A DNA stretch of 64,000 nucleotides from Lojkania enalia. Taxonomy: Eukaryota; Ascomycota; Dothideomycetes; Pleosporales. The stretch is from NCBI GenBank assembly GCA_010094045.1, contig ML986598.1, positions 124,001-188,000 of the forward strand, in the 5' to 3' direction. The translations under genes and the position numbers were made by a program. The notes under the pieces were generated by a model. The model did no database searches, was not told where the DNA came from, and saw only the letters and a program-made list of their open reading frames with translations. Shown here piece by piece: positions 31,796 to 41,460 of the stretch (the first letter of the stretch is position 1; each line of letters opens with the position of its first letter).

Positions 31796-34153
31796 ATGGT
31801 AGCTCTTGGAGCAGGAGCATTGCTCCTTACTGCTTTTACGTATTTTGCAGCTACAACTGCAGTCCCGCTTGCTGCGCCGGTTGCTCAAGCCGGGTCTCCT
31901 CAAGCTGCTGCATCTAGCTATTGGGTTGCTACTATCGAGCGGAATGGTGTCCCACCATTCGGCGGCAACCCCGACTACAGAATCTTCCGCAACGTCAAGG
32001 ACTTCGGTGCAAAGGGCGATGGCGTTTCTGACGATACCGATGCTATCAACAATGCTGTTCTCGAAGGACAGCGTTGTGGTGAAGGCTGTGACTCTAGCAC
32101 TACTACCCCAGCCATCGTCTACTTCCCACCTGGTACTTATGTTGTCAGCAAGCCGATCATACAGTACTACTACTCTCAATTCGTCGGCGACATCTTCGAC
32201 CTCCCTATTCTCAAGGCTTCTGCTAGCTTCGTGGGCATGGCTGTTGTCGACGCGGACCCGTATATCCCAGGGGGTAATGGTGCCAACTGGTACACAAATC
32301 AAAACAACTTCTACCGCCAGATTCGAAATTTCGTCATCGATGTCACTGCGGTCCCCGAAGGTACAGCTACCGCCGGCATTCACTGGCAGGTCGCCCAAGC
32401 TACTAGCCTTCAAAATCTCCGATTCGAGATGACTAAGGGGGGGGCAAACAACCAGCAACAAGGAATCTTCATGGACAACGGCTCTGGAGGCTTCATGACC
32501 GATCTTATCTTCAATGGCGGCAAGTTTGGAGCTTTCTTGGGCAGCCAGCAATTCACTACTCGCAACATGACCTTTAATGATTGCCAGACGGCCATCTTCA
32601 TGAACTGGAACTGGCTATGGAACTTGAAGTCCATTTCGATAAATAATTGCCAACTTGGCCTTGACATGGCCAACGCACCACAGAACCAAACAGTTGGATC
32701 GGTTGTGTTGATGGACAGCAAATTTGTGAACACGCCCATCGGTGTCAACTCATCCTTCTCCGAAAATAGTATTCCACACACCGGCGGGACACTCATCTTG
32801 GACAATGTTGACTTCACTGGATCCCAGATTGCCGTTCAGCACTTTGATGGCCAGCAAGTTCTCCAGGGCGGCAAAGTCGTTGCTGCGTGGGCTCAAGGCA
32901 ATGCTGTCGCTTCTACTGGTACAGGTGCTTCTCAAAGCCGGGTTCAAGGCGATATTTCTGGCGCACCTCAAAAGCCGGCTAGCCTACTTGGCGATAATGG
33001 CTTCTTCGAGCGTTCCAAACCCCAATACGAGAGTGTCCCTGTCGCATCGTTCGTCAGCCTCAAGAAAGCAGGTGCTAAGGGTGATGGCAAGACAGATGAC
33101 ACCAAGGCTATCCAGGATGCTATCAACAATCTCTCGGATGGTCAGATCCTATATGCCGATCACGGCGCTTACCTTGTCACCCAGACCATCACTATCCCCG
33201 CTGAAAAGAATGTAAAGATCACTGGCGAAATCTGGCCCATGTTCATGGCTACTGGCGAGTTCTTCTCTAACCAGGATGACCCTAAGCCAGCCTTTAAAGT
33301 CGGTGCTCAGACTGGCGATAAGGGAAGCTTTGAAATGAGCGACGTCATCATCACTACCAAGGGCCCGGCCCCAGGCGGCATCCTTATGGAATGGAACATT
33401 GCCGCTGACCAGCCTGGTGCTGCCGGTCTCTGGGATGTCCACTTCCGAATTGGTGGTTTCGCTGGCACTGAGCTCCAATCCGACACCTGCGCGAAGAACC
33501 CAGGCACCCCTCACGATGCCGATCCTAAGTGCATTGGGTCCTTTATGCAGCTCCACGTCACCAAGAGCTCTAATGGGTACTTCGAGAATGTCTGGCTCTG
33601 GACTGCCGACCACGAACTCGACCTGAGTGACCACAATCAAATTGACATTTACAACGGCCGTGGCATGCTTGTTGAGTCTCAAGGTCCTGTCTGGCTCTGG
33701 GGTACCGCCTCGGAGCACTCGCAGCTCTGCCAGTACCAATTCCAGGGCGCAAAGGACATCTTCTACGGCGCCGTTCAGACGGAGACGCCCTACTACCAGC
33801 CTAACCCAACCGCCAGCGTTCCGTTCAAGGTCAACTCCAAATACTTCGATCCTGACTTTAGCAACACGGAGAATGCTTCCGCCTGGGCTATCCGCATCAT
33901 TGACAGCGAGAGCATCTGGTCTTATGGGTCCGGTACCTACTCCTTCTTCAGGGACTACGATCAGACATGCGTCCCAGGACAGAACTGCCAAAAGGACATC
34001 ATCGAGCTAGAGAACTCGTCCAACATTAACCTATTCGCTCTCTCGACCAAGGCCTCGGAAAACATGGTCACCTCGGGAGGGGTAGGCCTCGCTTTGGATT
34101 CAGACAACCGCTCCAATTTCTGCGCTACGCTGGCCATCTTTGCGCATGCCTAA
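31796..34153 (+). CDS. Secreted exo-beta-1,3-glucanase, glycoside hydrolase family 55
   Basis: Intron-free gene of 785 aa. A signal peptide (VALGAGALLLTAFTYFAATTA) ends near residue 22. Two tandem right-handed beta-helix domains of the pectate-lyase superfamily follow, each opening with the same motif: FRNVKDFGAKGDGVSDDTDA near residue 65 and SLKKAGAKGDGKTDDTKAIQ near residue 420. This duplicated architecture, plus YWVATIERNGVPPFGGNPDY near the start and VWLWTADHELD in the second domain, is characteristic of fungal GH55 exo-beta-1,3-glucanases of ~750-800 aa, which release glucose or gentiobiose from laminarin and cell-wall glucan outside the cell. Codon usage is cleaner (C-ending) than in neighbouring genes, suggesting high expression. 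Cys pairs are present in both domains. The antisense ORFs of up to 280 codons over this gene are shadows of its biased codons. Confidence 0.92.
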   Translation: MVALGAGALLLTAFTYFAATTAVPLAAPVAQAGSPQAAASSYWVATIERNGVPPFGGNPDYRIFRNVKDFGAKGDGVSDDTDAINNAVLEGQRCGEGCDSSTTTPAIVYFPPGTYVVSKPIIQYYYSQFVGDIFDLPILKASASFVGMAVVDADPYIPGGNGANWYTNQNNFYRQIRNFVIDVTAVPEGTATAGIHWQVAQATSLQNLRFEMTKGGANNQQQGIFMDNGSGGFMTDLIFNGGKFGAFLGSQQFTTRNMTFNDCQTAIFMNWNWLWNLKSISINNCQLGLDMANAPQNQTVGSVVLMDSKFVNTPIGVNSSFSENSIPHTGGTLILDNVDFTGSQIAVQHFDGQQVLQGGKVVAAWAQGNAVASTGTGASQSRVQGDISGAPQKPASLLGDNGFFERSKPQYESVPVASFVSLKKAGAKGDGKTDDTKAIQDAINNLSDGQILYADHGAYLVTQTITIPAEKNVKITGEIWPMFMATGEFFSNQDDPKPAFKVGAQTGDKGSFEMSDVIITTKGPAPGGILMEWNIAADQPGAAGLWDVHFRIGGFAGTELQSDTCAKNPGTPHDADPKCIGSFMQLHVTKSSNGYFENVWLWTADHELDLSDHNQIDIYNGRGMLVESQGPVWLWGTASEHSQLCQYQFQGAKDIFYGAVQTETPYYQPNPTASVPFKVNSKYFDPDFSNTENASAWAIRIIDSESIWSYGSGTYSFFRDYDQTCVPGQNCQKDIIELENSSNINLFALSTKASENMVTSGGVGLALDSDNRSNFCATLAIFAHA

Positions 34154-35419
34154 GCTAGGCACCTCTCGCCCACAAAAATTCCGGGATAGATTTTCCGGTT
34201 TGGCGTTCATTAGCATCATGCTTAGTCCCTTTCGTTCCCGCATCTGGGCCCCTTGGTTTATTGCATGTGTATTTATTTGAGAATATTTATTTTGAGTTGA
34301 TGTTCAGTCTGATATTCTTGTGGACATATTAGGGATATAAGTGGATGTATATGATGGAAAGAAAGAAAGCGACGATTACGTTGGTTAGGAGGAAAGCATA
34401 TCTTATACCCATGTGTGTGCTGTTTCGACATGCTATTATTGTCAGATGGATTTGGTAATAGATAGCGAATAAACGAATGGATACATATATACGTTGTGCA
34501 TTCCGGAATTTTGGCTGGGGCTTGTGACGCCTGTTTGACATGATGCGGAGTGAGCGAGAATCGTGATTGCACTAACAAGAATGTTTTCAGAATGTCAATC
34601 GTACAAGGCGTTCGGTGTTGTATGTCCCGACTGATTAATTACGAATACCGACACGGGAATAGACGGCGCCGTACTCAAAGATCGTCGGATAGCTTATTCT
34701 CGTCTCGTACAGCACGGGTGTGTTGTATCCAGCTCTAGATCTGCTGTAGGATGGAAGCGGAGCGAGCGAGGTGGGAGACGGGGATAGTGTTGGTTTACAT
34801 GGTCATGTGATAAATACTTATATGGTGGGCGGGCTTTTTGAGCGTAAGTGGTTGCTATATTTCCTTTGCGGATAGGAGCCGATTTGCGCTATCGTCTCGT
34901 CCAGGCACAGGATCTTCTGCGTATCCATCTGGCTTTATACTATGCGTGTGATATTTTGTTCTGCGTAGGCGGTCGATGGGGTTCCTTTACTGTGTTTCCT
35001 TTCTAGATATGGGATGGAATGAGCGGATTGATGCAATGCACAGTGCAGAGGTTAGAGTCGAGAATTTTTGTGCGCAGAGAAATTGCGGATTAGTCATCGC
35101 TTTGGCGACTACATTGGGTATGGTGCGGACGGTGCAGACCCGTCTTTTTCAAAGTGCTGGCCACGAGCAAGCGATCAAATAGACATCGATAATGGCCACC
35201 CTCGTTTGGTCGTGTCGCATTGACTACTCGACGCGAGGTGGGCTAGAAGCGCTGGGCGCGACCGGATGGGCTGCACCATGTGACGCTAAAATAAAATGGT
35301 ATCCCGCATTGTGGTGCTTGGATTAGGATAGTCTGCTTGAGGCGAATGAAAAATCCTTCGTCTACTTTGCATCTTCATCCACACGACTTTCATAGTCCCA
35401 ATTGCTGTTGGGAGTAAAG
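34154..35419. other. Intergenic
   Basis: About 1.3 kb between two plus-strand genes. Short ORFs only; no repeat or RNA seen. Confidence 0.4.
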
Positions 35420-37091
35420 ATGAGTGTCTCGGATGCCGCGAGGGATGAGAAAGGACCAGAGACGACGTCGCCACCGGAAAATAGACATGATCCACCCTCT
35501 GAACCAAGTTCGTTGTCGCTAGATAAGGATATTGCGATTGGGCTGGTAGGCGAACATGCGCGAGAAATTGATCCTGTGGTCGAGGCGAGGGTGTTAAGAA
35601 AGATTGATTCCTTTCTCATTCCTGCAATGATATGTGGTTGGTAGTGTCAAACTTTGAAAGATATATTTCACTGATATTCGCAGGCTATGGACTAGTATAC
35701 TACGACAAGGCTATTCTGGGGAGCGCGGTCCTGTTCGGTATGACCAGCGATTTGTCCCTCAGTGTGGTCGACACATCGACTACGCCACCTACGACTGATA
35801 CCACGAGGCTCAGTTGGGCGACGTCATTATTCTACTTCGGGATGCTTGCTGGACTATATCCCATGACGTTTGCTCTACAGCGGTTCAATCTGGGCCGGAT
35901 TCTCGGCGGGGTCGTCATCTTCTGGAGTCTGGTTTGTATGCTCACTGCTACGGTGACGTCCTGGCGTGGTCTCTATGCCCAACGTTTCTTCCTAGGTTTC
36001 GTCGAGTCCATCATCCCAACAGGGTTTATGTGTATAGTATCAAGCTACTACACCCAAGGTGAGCAGGCCCTCCGTCAATCCTGGTGGTTCTCGTCAACCG
36101 GCCTCTTCACCATCATTGGCGGAGCACTGAACTACGGCTTTGCACAAATTACGAGCGGAGACTTGAAACGGTGGCAATACATCTATATACTCGCCGGGTG
36201 CCTCACCTTCCTCTTCGGGATATGGTGTTTCTTGATTCCAAACTCTCCAGTCTCCGCGTTCTTCCTCACACCCACCGAACGCATCGTCGCTGTCGAGCGC
36301 CTCCGAAAAGGCCAGACCGGCGTCCGCTGCCAGAAAATCAAGACCTCACAGCTCAAAGAAGCCTTTTTAGATATCAAACTCTGGCTTGTCTTTCTCATGA
36401 TGGGCTCCGCGTACACAGTAAACGGTGCAGTCTCCGGGTTCGGCCCCCTCATTGTGAGTACGTTTGGCTGGACGACGCTGCAATCCATACTCTTCCAGTT
36501 CCCGCTCGGCGGCCTCTGCTTGATTGATATCCTTCTTTGCGGCTACCTCTGCTCCAAGTTCAAGGATATCCGCATCATCTTGCTCATCTTGAACTGTTTC
36601 CCCGTCATTGCTGGATGTGTGATGATATGGAAATCAAAGTGGACGTACCACGCCGCCGCACCCGTTGTCGGCTATAGCATCACCGGGACATTTGGCGCGG
36701 TAGTGAGCCTGACGATTGTGATTGGTATGAGCAATGTTGCGGGCGCGACGAAGAAGAGCGCAATGGCGGCCGCTATCTTTGTTGCGTATTGCGTGGGCAA
36801 CATAGTCGGACCGCAGTTGATCAACAGCAAGCGGAAGAATGAACATTACCCCGAACTCTGGACCGGGTTAATTATTTGGTGAGTTTGCTTTCCGAATGCA
36901 CTGTCTATGTTAACGTGCTGATGGGTGCTAGTTACTGCATAACTATTGCTGCGGCGACAGCGCTATATTATGTGCTGTGGAGAGAGAATAAGAAGAGAGA
37001 AGCACTCCCTATTGATGAGGAGGAGAGGGATAGGTGTGCGTTTAGGGATCTAACGGATAAGGAGAATTTGTATTTTAGGTATGTCCTATAA
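35420..37091 (+). CDS. MFS transporter, Dal5/anion:cation symporter type
   Basis: Three exons (35420-35636, 35684-36878, 36932-37091; introns 47 and 53 nt) give 523 aa. An acidic cytosolic N-terminus leads to VVEARVLRKIDSFLIPAMIC and YGLVYYDKAILGSAVLFGM, the usual opening of the Dal5/allantoate permease subfamily. Twelve hydrophobic segments follow, with SLFYFGMLAGLYPMTFALQR in the early loop, FFLGFVESIIPTGFMCIVSS near helices 4-5 and IFVAYCVGNIVGPQLI in the last third. The C-terminus ends DLTDKENLYFRYVL, again typical. This subfamily imports anionic or small organic nutrients such as allantoate, ureidosuccinate, nicotinate or dipeptides across the plasma membrane; the substrate here is unknown. 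The first donor is GTTGGT, a weaker site, but phase and homology leave no alternative. Confidence 0.9.
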
Positions 37092-37638
37092 AATTAGCCT
37101 AGATATGAACTAGAGAATGTCATCTTCATAATACAATAGGCTTTCTGGTTTAAATAAGCCAGATACATCCTTCTTTGCATCTAGAGTAAAATACTATTTA
37201 CTATTTAAATATAATTTTTCCTCAAGAAGTAGAATAATATATATTATCTAACTAATAGATAGAGATCTAAAGCAGGAATGGTTCCTAATTCAATTATTAA
37301 AATAAACTAATAATCTTTTCACCAAAATATAGCTAGGTGTAGCTCACCATTGTTCAGCAGTGATACTAACTCGAGCCACTAGTTGCTACACTTTTCATCG
37401 ACACTGAACAGCAACAACGCGTACAATAACGTGCAGCGTATTTCACGCATTGCTTTGACAACTGTCCTCACCTATTCCCCGGTATATAAAAGTCTGGTTC
37501 CTCCCAGCTTTGCTTCCACTCTAGGACAATACACTTTTACTACACCAACCTCGAGTCTCACTCCACTAGCAACACCAACCCTCTACAACCACCACCCCAA
37601 CTCGCAGCACCTACACACTATCCTATTCAGATATAAAA
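37092..37638. other. AT-rich spacer and promoter
   Basis: The first ~270 bases (37092-37360) are strongly AT-rich with repeated CTAATA/TATAAT-like words and TpA-rich sequence, resembling RIP-decayed repeat DNA. The remainder carries a clear TATA-box and a pyrimidine/CA-rich leader before the ATG at 37639. Confidence 0.45.
37483..37491 (+). promoter_or_regulatory. TATA box
   Basis: TATATAAAA lies about 150 bases upstream of the ATG at 37639 and is followed by a CA/CT-rich leader. It is the best TATA-box match I saw in the window. Confidence 0.55.
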
Positions 37639-39279
37639 ATGGGTCGTCACGCTAAGACGTCTGCTCCCTCCGCTGGCAAGGTTCAAGCCGCCCCGGCCCT
37701 AAAGGCCAACATCACCTCCGCCGAAGCCGAAACGGGTAAGTATCTGTCGTCCTTCGGCATCGATATCACATACGTGCCCATGCACGTACTTGAAAATTTG
37801 GCGGCCGAGAACAAGGCTAGGAAAGTCGACTTCACCCCGAACAACCATCTTGTCGTCGCCAAGGACCGCAGGCGGAAGCCCGGTGCGACGCATCGGGTGC
37901 CCATCCGGAAGGCGACTCGTGACGGCAAGGCGGCCACAGTTTGTTTGCGCAACAAGTTCAACGAGCGCAATGCCGGAGCCTCCCAACAACAAGATATTAA
38001 CGGTGACTATGGCTCAGACGCGTCGACTGCGGGTGTAGAGGACACTACGGATATCGAATATGAGCGAAAGCTGAAAGAGCTGCTCTTGCTATCTAATACA
38101 GGAAATGTCACCGTCGAGGATGAATCCACAAATGAATACAGCGATGTCGAAATGCGAGACATAGGCACCAATATTGATAGCGAGAGTGCGATTGGCCGTC
38201 AAGTTACTCCTCAAGAAGATGACGTAGCCATATTAGAAGATCCGAATGTCCGGACGGAAGCCTCTCAGAAGGAATTTGCAAGCTCAAGCTTCGAGCAAGG
38301 ACCCACCGACGCCTCACCAGTTTCTCCTACAGGGGCTGCTCCACTATTCGACGCTTCCCTCACTGAGAAATCTTCACCGCGCCTAGAGACCGAGTTCGAT
38401 ACCACCACTGTCTCCATCAATCCGACCACGCCCTTAGGTCTTCCATCGTTTCCGAATCGATTAGAGAACGCTTTTAGAAATTCTTATGAGAAAACTGCCG
38501 AGCTTGTCGTATTACACGTCACTCCCTTAGCTCATTCTCTGTTCCCTGTGGCAGGCATAGAGTCACCTCAAGTATCCGATCTAGTTTCGCCATCTTTGTT
38601 TCTGACATCATTGAAACTTCCTCGACTCCCAAACTTTCTTCATTGGGTTGAACATTTCAGCCAGCCTGCGCATAATTGGCTGTCCATGCAAAAAACTCGA
38701 TTCGATCTTTCAATTTCCACATATACTGTCCGACTTTTGAGCGTTGCTTCTTCGTTGGAGGATGTTCCTCAGCCAACTGCTGAGAGTTGCATAGTACGAC
38801 ATCCGCCGCCGATGTCAAAGTATTTCAACTGCGCTCAAGCGCTCACCGGACCGGTATTAGAATCTTCTTGGCTAAGCATGAGCGGATTTGCCCCTAACCC
38901 AAGCCTTACCATCCCCCTGTCACTGGCCAGGCCGTATAGTTTTGGGCCCAAACTACCTTCGTTTCCTCAAGGAGTGCAACCTTTCACCGAGCCAGCAATC
39001 AATTCGTTGATGAATCAGCGCAAAACATATAATGGGATGCTCTCAAGCTCTATGGCCGGTTCGTCACATACGTCAGTGGTCCCTAAGGATCTTGTGACTT
39101 CCCATCAGGCCGCGCCAGTGTATGAGAACAATTCGCATACTTCAAAAGTCGTCTCCATACTCAGCGAGGGAAACTCGACCTACGAAGATGCCAGCGATGG
39201 CCATGAGGCGCGCTCTGATTCAAGCACGGGATTTTCCGATTCTAGGAGTCGTTCCCATATCCCATCTCCAAAAGGTTAA
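37639..39279 (+). CDS. Uncharacterised Ser/Thr/Pro-rich protein, probably the N-terminal part of a longer gene
   Basis: An open frame of 546 codons starts MGRHAKTSAPSAGKVQAAPA and ends at a TAA (39277-39279). Residues 20-130 look ordered (TGKYLSSFGIDITYVPMHVL, then a basic patch KDRRRKPGATHRVPIRKATR). The rest is low-complexity Ser/Thr/Pro/Glu-rich with no transmembrane span or known domain. The frame does not end naturally: after the TAA and four sense codons the same frame continues for another ~190 codons (next entry), which carry a repeat module shared with the gene at 41461. I infer one original gene with an in-frame stop. Whether it is a nonsense mutation, a polymorphism or a readthrough site cannot be told. 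A TATA box ~150 bases upstream supports transcription. Confidence 0.6.
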   Translation: MGRHAKTSAPSAGKVQAAPALKANITSAEAETGKYLSSFGIDITYVPMHVLENLAAENKARKVDFTPNNHLVVAKDRRRKPGATHRVPIRKATRDGKAATVCLRNKFNERNAGASQQQDINGDYGSDASTAGVEDTTDIEYERKLKELLLLSNTGNVTVEDESTNEYSDVEMRDIGTNIDSESAIGRQVTPQEDDVAILEDPNVRTEASQKEFASSSFEQGPTDASPVSPTGAAPLFDASLTEKSSPRLETEFDTTTVSINPTTPLGLPSFPNRLENAFRNSYEKTAELVVLHVTPLAHSLFPVAGIESPQVSDLVSPSLFLTSLKLPRLPNFLHWVEHFSQPAHNWLSMQKTRFDLSISTYTVRLLSVASSLEDVPQPTAESCIVRHPPPMSKYFNCAQALTGPVLESSWLSMSGFAPNPSLTIPLSLARPYSFGPKLPSFPQGVQPFTEPAINSLMNQRKTYNGMLSSSMAGSSHTSVVPKDLVTSHQAAPVYENNSHTSKVVSILSEGNSTYEDASDGHEARSDSSTGFSDSRSRSHIPSPKG

Positions 39280-39291
39280 AGTTCTCGGGCA

Positions 39292-39903
39292 ATGATACCA
39301 AGCGAGAGTATCAATGAGAGTGCATTCCTCTCAAATAGCTCTCATCCAAATACCGATACGCTGCCTTTGTCTCCGCCAAATGTATCCACTCCTCATCGTA
39401 TGGATAACGGTTCGAGCAACGATCGAAAGTTGTACGAGGTCCGTAATACCTACATTGGTCTTACTTCCTTCCAGGATTTTCTCCAGCAGTTGGACTTCGA
39501 CACTGATGGGACGACTTCGAAACGGAAGATTATCATGGCATTCGCGAAGTGTTCCGTAGGCGAGTATAGGGTCATGGGTACTGCCAACGTCTCGCCTGCT
39601 ATGCGGAATTTACTCATGAACCTGTACGCTGTTTCCGGGCAATTTCGAACCAAAATTGGTAATGTGTCCCTTCATGCTTTCTTGTCGAGATTCGATTTTC
39701 TGCAGGGTGGTTTGACGTCAGTTGTTCAAGTTGCGGAGGTCTTTCGGCGTTTCTCTACTCTCGAACGCCTTGGGCATCTAGGATTGCGAACTACCTCAGG
39801 CTTGAAGCAAGGGCTCTCATGTCATAGTAAGTCACCGTTAATCTTTATAGTTTTTAGTAAGTCCAATTAACTGACCAAGTCTATAGATAACGTAACTAAC
39901 TAA
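39292..39903 (+). CDS. C-terminal repeat-module part of the interrupted gene
   Basis: This frame is in phase with the preceding 546-codon ORF, only a TAA and four codons later. It contains two copies of a ~40-residue module: NTYIGLTSFQDFLQQLDFDT and RTKIGNVSLHAFLSRFDFLQ, each followed by a Ser/Thr-rich turn and a helix (KIIMAFAKC; VVQVAEVFRRF). The same pair of modules occurs in the gene at 41461. The unspliced frame runs to 39870. A good 60-nt intron (39827-39886, GTAAGT donor, AACTGAC branch, TATAG acceptor) would instead end the protein at 39903 after HNNVTN. The first internal ATG (39292) could start a separate protein, but the shared frame argues for continuation. Function unknown. Confidence 0.55.
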
Positions 39904-41460
39904 CTCTTTGACTTATGGTCCAATCCTTCATAAGGCTCGATAACAAGCATGTCTATAACTCACTATATCTTGAATGTTTCTACCTCAGCTTTGGTATGTT
40001 TTATTTACACTATAGGTGGCATTGGGCACATTTTACAAATAGAATGTGCAGGTGCGTATTCTCATGTTTCTCTACTTCCTCCTGGGGCCTGAGGATATCT
40101 TTTCCTTTTCCGTCTCTATTTTCTGTTCTTTCCCGATACCTTGCTTTCCTACCTGGACCAGTAGTTGACTCTTTGCATGAGTCTTTCTATGCCGCAGTAC
40201 GGTATGTTTAATCTATGTCTCATCTTGTCGGCCCAATTTGCTAACCTGATCTACAGATTTTCAGTATCACTTGTTATTTGCACTTCATATGCATTTTGGG
40301 CCTTAAAACAAGAAGCTATGCTTCTACTCATACAATAATTGTTCCGATCGGATTATGGTACGTTCAATCTTTGGCACTTGATCGTGATAGAACACGCTAA
40401 CTGGAATTCTAGACTGAATTCTGGCCTTTCGACATTTGTCCTTGTAATCCGCAAGATACGGGCTTAATGGGCACTTTTAGCTGCGAATTCTTCTCTATTT
40501 GGACTTCACTGTTTCCGCGGGTCTCGTTCTAAATATTGTCGGCTGGTGATTAGGGCGATGAACTTGGTAGACTAGCAGACACATACAGGTTTTGCTCGAT
40601 TTCATTTTTGCATTGAATTCGTGCGAATTTTATGGCCAGACCTTGTGTTTCCTTAGGCGTAATTGGGCATCTGATACCCGTCAGTGAGGATTTAATACAT
40701 TTTTGTACCTTTCTTCAAAATCCATTTCACTTCAAAGCTCATGTGTTCTATAGGTTCCTTGAGATTACGAAGCTTAGGTGCTTGGCTGCGATGCAATCTG
40801 CTGGACGTAGGAGTCGCGCTTTCCTTTGTACACGCCTATAAGAACCGATTTGTGGACCAACTAAACAAATTTTTAGACTTTTTGGTTAGAAGTTCATTTT
40901 TCGAATGATAACTCATCCCCAGGAAGATTATATCTCATATCCAAAGTTGCATGTATCTGCCTACAGTCAAATAGGCTCTTCTCTTTCTGTTCTGATTGCT
41001 GACTTGACGGCCAAATATAGCCTCCTTGTAGGCGCTAGCACGTGTGGGATATTGCTCCGACTCGCATAGTGATGCGGGTCCTGAACAGAATAAATATTAG
41101 GGTAAGTAGGACCGCGCGTCATCACGTATCGATGAAAGTGAGCCGGTGTTCTCCAATTCACGGTCACGGTCACGGTCACGGTCACCTGGTCGACCACCAT
41201 ATCAACAACAATAGCAAGCGTACATCAGCGCGTATCTATCATTCCAGCCAACGGCTACTGCTCTCTCATTTTTGCTCAGTTCGAACCGCGTTTTGCGACG
41301 ATTAAAATTACTCATGACGTGGGCGCAAACGCCGATTTCACGTTGCACGAGAGACAACAGAATAATGATGCGTGGCCTAGGAGAGACGACGAACACGAAT
41401 GATTTATATCAATACTAACTGCTACTATAGTCGTATATTAAGAGGGTTACAGACAACACC
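39904..41460. other. Spacer with intron-like elements
   Basis: No confident protein. Two strong spliceosomal-intron look-alikes are present: 40202-40256 (GTATGT, TTGCTAAC, CTACAG; 55 nt) and 40358-40412 (GTACGT, CGCTAAC, TTCTAG; 55 nt), plus a weaker one at 39994-40051. A hydrophobic ORF starts at 39915; spliced at 40202-40256 it would end LALKQEAMLLLIQ-like at a TAA near 40337. It could be a decayed gene or a spliced non-coding transcript. Confidence 0.3.
41161..41184 (+). repeat. (CGGTCA)4 tandem repeat
   Basis: Four perfect copies of CGGTCA, about 275 bases upstream of the ATG at 41461. It could be a simple satellite or a multimerised promoter element. Confidence 0.85.

Noticed and set aside
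31739..32551. Antisense ORF of 270 codons over the GH55 gene, and another at 33149-33991
   Set aside because: Both are mirror frames of the strongly codon-biased GH55 gene; they lack motifs and splice or start context.
39260..39360. An intron that would remove the TAA at 39277
   Set aside because: From the only nearby donor-like GT (GTTAAA at 39276) none of the following AG sites keeps the downstream frame, and the donor is weak.
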